Part shown: positions 47,336 through 49,238 of the stretch, piece after piece
Position numbering within the stretch: the first letter of the stretch is position 1
Layout: every line of letters starts with the position of its first letter
Origin: Pseudomonas sp.
Lineage (GTDB): Bacteria; Pseudomonadota; Gammaproteobacteria; Pseudomonadales; Pseudomonadaceae
NCBI GenBank assembly: GCA_022448005.1
Contig: JAKUTK010000033.1
Span: 5,141 to 54,378 of the forward strand
Direction of reading: 5' to 3'
Length of the DNA: 49,238 nucleotides
Notes under the pieces: generated by a model
Seen by the model: only the letters and a program-made list of their open reading frames with translations
What the model was told of the DNA's origin: nothing
Databases searched by the model: none
Position numbers and translations under genes: made by a program

Positions 47336-48223
47336 TCAGCTCTTGCCTTTCTTGATTGCCTCTCCCGAACCGAGATCGGCACCGGTCATCGGATCGACGG
47401 AGACGTCGGACTGAGTCCGCACCGCCATCTGCTGCACCACTTTCTGCTGCGCCTTGCTCAGATCGACGGAGGGCTTTCCATCTCCGCCGTCTACAGCCGG
47501 CTCTGGGTTCTCGACGAACTCCCACTCCGGCCCCTGGTTCCAAGGGCCGCGCAAGTCGCCTTCGCCCTGCGAGAGGTTGTAGTAAACGTTGGCAAATTGC
47601 GGATCACCCGGCAGTTTGCCCTGAGGGAAGTTGGGCTGAATCGCGTGCAAGGCCTTCTCGAAGGATTTCTGGTGCGCAATTTCGCGGGTCATCAGAAATT
47701 TGAGTGCATCCTTGATGCCTGGGTCATCGGTCACGTTGATCAGACGCTCGTAGACGATCTTGGCGCGCGCCTCGGCGGCAATGTTGGAACGCAGATCTGC
47801 GGTCGGTTCGCCGATGGAGTCGACGTAGGCCGCCGTCCAGGGGACACCCGCCGAATTGGTCAGCGCCGGACCGCCGCCGTACAGCAGCGAGGTGATGTGC
47901 GAATCGTTGCCGCCACCGGTCAAGGAGCGATACAGGTCCGCTTCCTTTTCGACGCCTTCGGACAACTCGCCCTTGGCACCCTTGTTGAGCATGCCAACGA
48001 TGGAGCCAATGACTTCCAGGTGGCTGAGTTCTTCGGTCGCAATGTCCATGAGCATGTCTTTGCGGCCTGGGTCATCCTCGGCTACGCCCTGGACGAAGTA
48101 GCGCATCGCAGCGGCCAACTCGCCTTGCGGTCCGCCGAACTGCTCGAGCATCAGGTTGGCCAGCCCCGGATTCGGAGCGGCTACTCGCACGGTGTATTGA
48201 AGTCGTTTGTTATGGACGAACAT
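47336..48223 (-). CDS. manganese (non-heme) catalase
   Basis: A 295-residue dimanganese catalase (KatN-like) that converts hydrogen peroxide to water and oxygen. The four-helix ferritin-like core carries the expected metal ligands: Glu35 (GPQGELAAAMRYF), Glu65 and His68 (ATEELSHLE), Glu151 (AAEARAKIVYE) and His184 (TREIAHQKSFEKAL), close to the spacing known for this family. The tail (about 235-295) is hydrophilic. No signal peptide is seen, so it is cytosolic. GAGAGGTGA lies about 6 bases before the ATG. It is convergent with paoABC and divergent from the retropepsin-like gene. Confidence 0.94.
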   Translation of the reverse strand: MFVHNKRLQYTVRVAAPNPGLANLMLEQFGGPQGELAAAMRYFVQGVAEDDPGRKDMLMDIATEELSHLEVIGSIVGMLNKGAKGELSEGVEKEADLYRSLTGGGNDSHITSLLYGGGPALTNSAGVPWTAAYVDSIGEPTADLRSNIAAEARAKIVYERLINVTDDPGIKDALKFLMTREIAHQKSFEKALHAIQPNFPQGKLPGDPQFANVYYNLSQGEGDLRGPWNQGPEWEFVENPEPAVDGGDGKPSVDLSKAQQKVVQQMAVRTQSDVSVDPMTGADLGSGEAIKKGKS

Positions 48224-48507
48224 GGTTCACCTCTCAGGTTGGGCTTCCCTAATTCACTGCCTCCTATGTGGTCGAAAATGATCGCTGCGAACTGCACTGA
48301 TTGCAGGCGACCCTAGAGATGGAGTGCAAGGCGCGGTAGCCGTCCGATTGTTTTTTTAAATGGTGCCAATGAGAAATAGCAATGGCTTGTCGTTGCGGTT
48401 CGACTGTCCCTCGCCCGCCGCTTTGCTTTGGCTGTCATGAAAAACGTGAACGGATCCAAACGAGACGACTCTATCGAAACCACAGCTTTGGCTGATTGAG
48501 GTGTTAG

Positions 48508-49047
48508 ATGCGTCATCCCCTAGGATCTATCCGTCACCGTTTCGTCCCCTTGATGTTGGCAGCCACAGCGCTCTCGTTCGGCAGCACCTCAGGGTTTGCT
48601 GACTCGCCTCAGGTGCTCGGCTGGGTCGAGGAAGGGTTGATCCTTCCGGAAAGGGTCGCGGTGAAATTCAAGCTCGACACCGGCGCCCTGACCTCTTCGA
48701 TGCATGCTGAAAACATCGATCATTTCGAGAAAGATGGCGAAGACTGGGTACGGTTCACCGTCGAGCTGGAAGACATTAACACCGACAAGCAGGTGCGGAC
48801 TCGCTTGGAACGCGCGCTGATCCGCGACATCAGGGTGCGTGGTGCAGGCGGCGCTGAAGAGCGGCCGGTGGTGCTGATGAAGGTCTGCCTCGGCAGCCAA
48901 ATGTATGAAGAGCAGTTCTCGCTAAACGACCGGGACAAGATGAATTACCCGGTGCTGATTGGCCGCCGCACGCTGGAAAAGGTTGGCCTGGTGGATTCAT
49001 CCAAGACCTTTACCATCGAGCCAAGTTGCTCCGAGCCTGAGCAATAA
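48508..49047 (+). CDS. periplasmic retropepsin-like (RimK-associated 'zinc protease' family) protein
   Basis: A 179-residue exported protein of the family once labelled ATP-dependent zinc protease (PF05618), now regarded as retropepsin-like aspartic proteases. A signal peptide spans about 1-31, with a likely cut after SGFA. The catalytic-type motif is LDTGALTSSMHA with Asp57; the N-terminal GWVEEGLILPE and the later YPVLIGRRTLEKVGLVD are family hallmarks. Only one Asp motif is present, so activity would need a dimer, as in retroviral proteases. No RimK-like partner is in the window. The 284-base gap to the divergent catalase gene should hold both promoters. Confidence 0.85.
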   Translation: MRHPLGSIRHRFVPLMLAATALSFGSTSGFADSPQVLGWVEEGLILPERVAVKFKLDTGALTSSMHAENIDHFEKDGEDWVRFTVELEDINTDKQVRTRLERALIRDIRVRGAGGAEERPVVLMKVCLGSQMYEEQFSLNDRDKMNYPVLIGRRTLEKVGLVDSSKTFTIEPSCSEPEQ

Positions 49048-49158
49048 CAGCCATCAAACCCGACCGGGCACTGCGCGCTAGCCAGCACGCTGAGTGCTAC
49101 GGTCAGCATCGATGCGCAAGCCCGGCGCTTTTTCTGCAACTCACCCAAGCCCCTCCGG

Positions 49159-49238
49159 TCAACTGAACAGCAGCCTGTCGCCGCCAGCGAGGCGATAGCC
49201 CTGGCTGCCTGGGCAGATCTCAGCAAAACGACCGGTCA
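49159..49238 (-). CDS. possible 3' end of a gene entering from the right edge
   Basis: A minus-strand frame is open from the window edge to a TGA at 49159-49161, reading TGRFAEICPGSQGYRLAGGD and RLLFS. Its composition looks protein-like, and the direction would make it convergent with the retropepsin-like gene. It is only 26 codons, so chance cannot be excluded and no family can be named. Confidence 0.3.
   Translation of the reverse strand, partial: TGRFAEICPGSQGYRLAGGDRLLFS

Noticed and set aside
48224..48270. Minimal start-stop frame (GTG AAT TAG) after a GGAGG in the catalase leader
   Set aside because: Three codons after a chance Shine-Dalgarno match; there is no further evidence of a leader peptide.
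49048..49120. Possible terminator after the retropepsin-like gene (short GCGC stem followed by TTTTT)
   Set aside because: The stem is only four base pairs with a 7-base loop, too weak to list as a terminator.

Overview
The window looks like a chromosomal segment of a gammaproteobacterium of the Pseudomonas group, most likely the P. stutzeri (Stutzerimonas) lineage. The basis is high GC content, strong Pseudomonas-type protein identity by eye, the conserved order nnr-tsaE-amiB-mutL-miaA-hfq-hflX-hflK-hflC ... hisZ-purA-tRNA-Leu-rnr-rlmB ... rpsF-rpsR-DUF2232-rplI-dnaB-alr-ygiQ, and REP-type palindromes of the kind scattered through Pseudomonas genomes. The genus call is inference; no search could be run.

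Layout. (1) 1-2550, plus strand: a GGDEF diguanylate cyclase cut or truncated at its 5' side, then a methyl-accepting chemotaxis protein. (2) 2600-29014, almost entirely minus strand: a long core block. Read in the direction of transcription it runs nnr, tsaE, amiB, mutL, miaA, hfq, hflX, hflK, hflC | terminator | hisZ, purA | terminator; then rnr, rlmB, a hybrid sensor kinase; then rpsF, rpsR, a DUF2232 membrane protein, rplI | terminator | dnaB, alr, ygiQ. Only tRNA-Leu(CAG), with its own promoter and terminator, runs on the plus strand inside this block. (3) 29198-32549: queG faces a frameshifted accessory FtsH protease, and their stop codons overlap; a small YceK-type lipoprotein lies upstream of the FtsH. 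(4) 32613-40832: ubiX and mpl (minus), then an ethanolamine utilisation cluster on the plus strand: aldehyde dehydrogenase, permease, eutB, eutC. (5) 41108-42588: the zinc peptidase mtfA and inorganic pyrophosphatase ppa. (6) 43049-49047: a Tat-exported molybdenum aldehyde oxidoreductase (paoABC), a convergent manganese catalase, and a divergent periplasmic retropepsin-like protein.

How parts work together. The nnr-to-hflC block combines metabolite repair, tRNA modification (TsaE, MiaA), wall hydrolysis, mismatch repair, sRNA control (Hfq) and FtsH modulation (HflKC); several junctions are ATGA or TAATG overlaps, which points to translational coupling. The rpsF operon carries a leader hairpin resembling the S6:S18 autoregulatory site. 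The ethanolamine genes would import ethanolamine, cleave it with B12-dependent EutBC to ammonia and acetaldehyde, and oxidise acetaldehyde with the dehydrogenase. A sigma54-type -24/-12 element precedes this cluster, but the activator gene I would expect next to it is absent.

Most notable points: the single-base frameshift in the ftsH paralog; the missing regulator plus candidate sigma54 promoter of the eut cluster; the perfect 23-bp inverted REP pair between eutB and eutC; paoABC without its maturation chaperone gene; and an orphan soluble hybrid kinase lying between rlmB and rpsF. I found no CRISPR array, prophage, transposase or clearly new multi-gene system.
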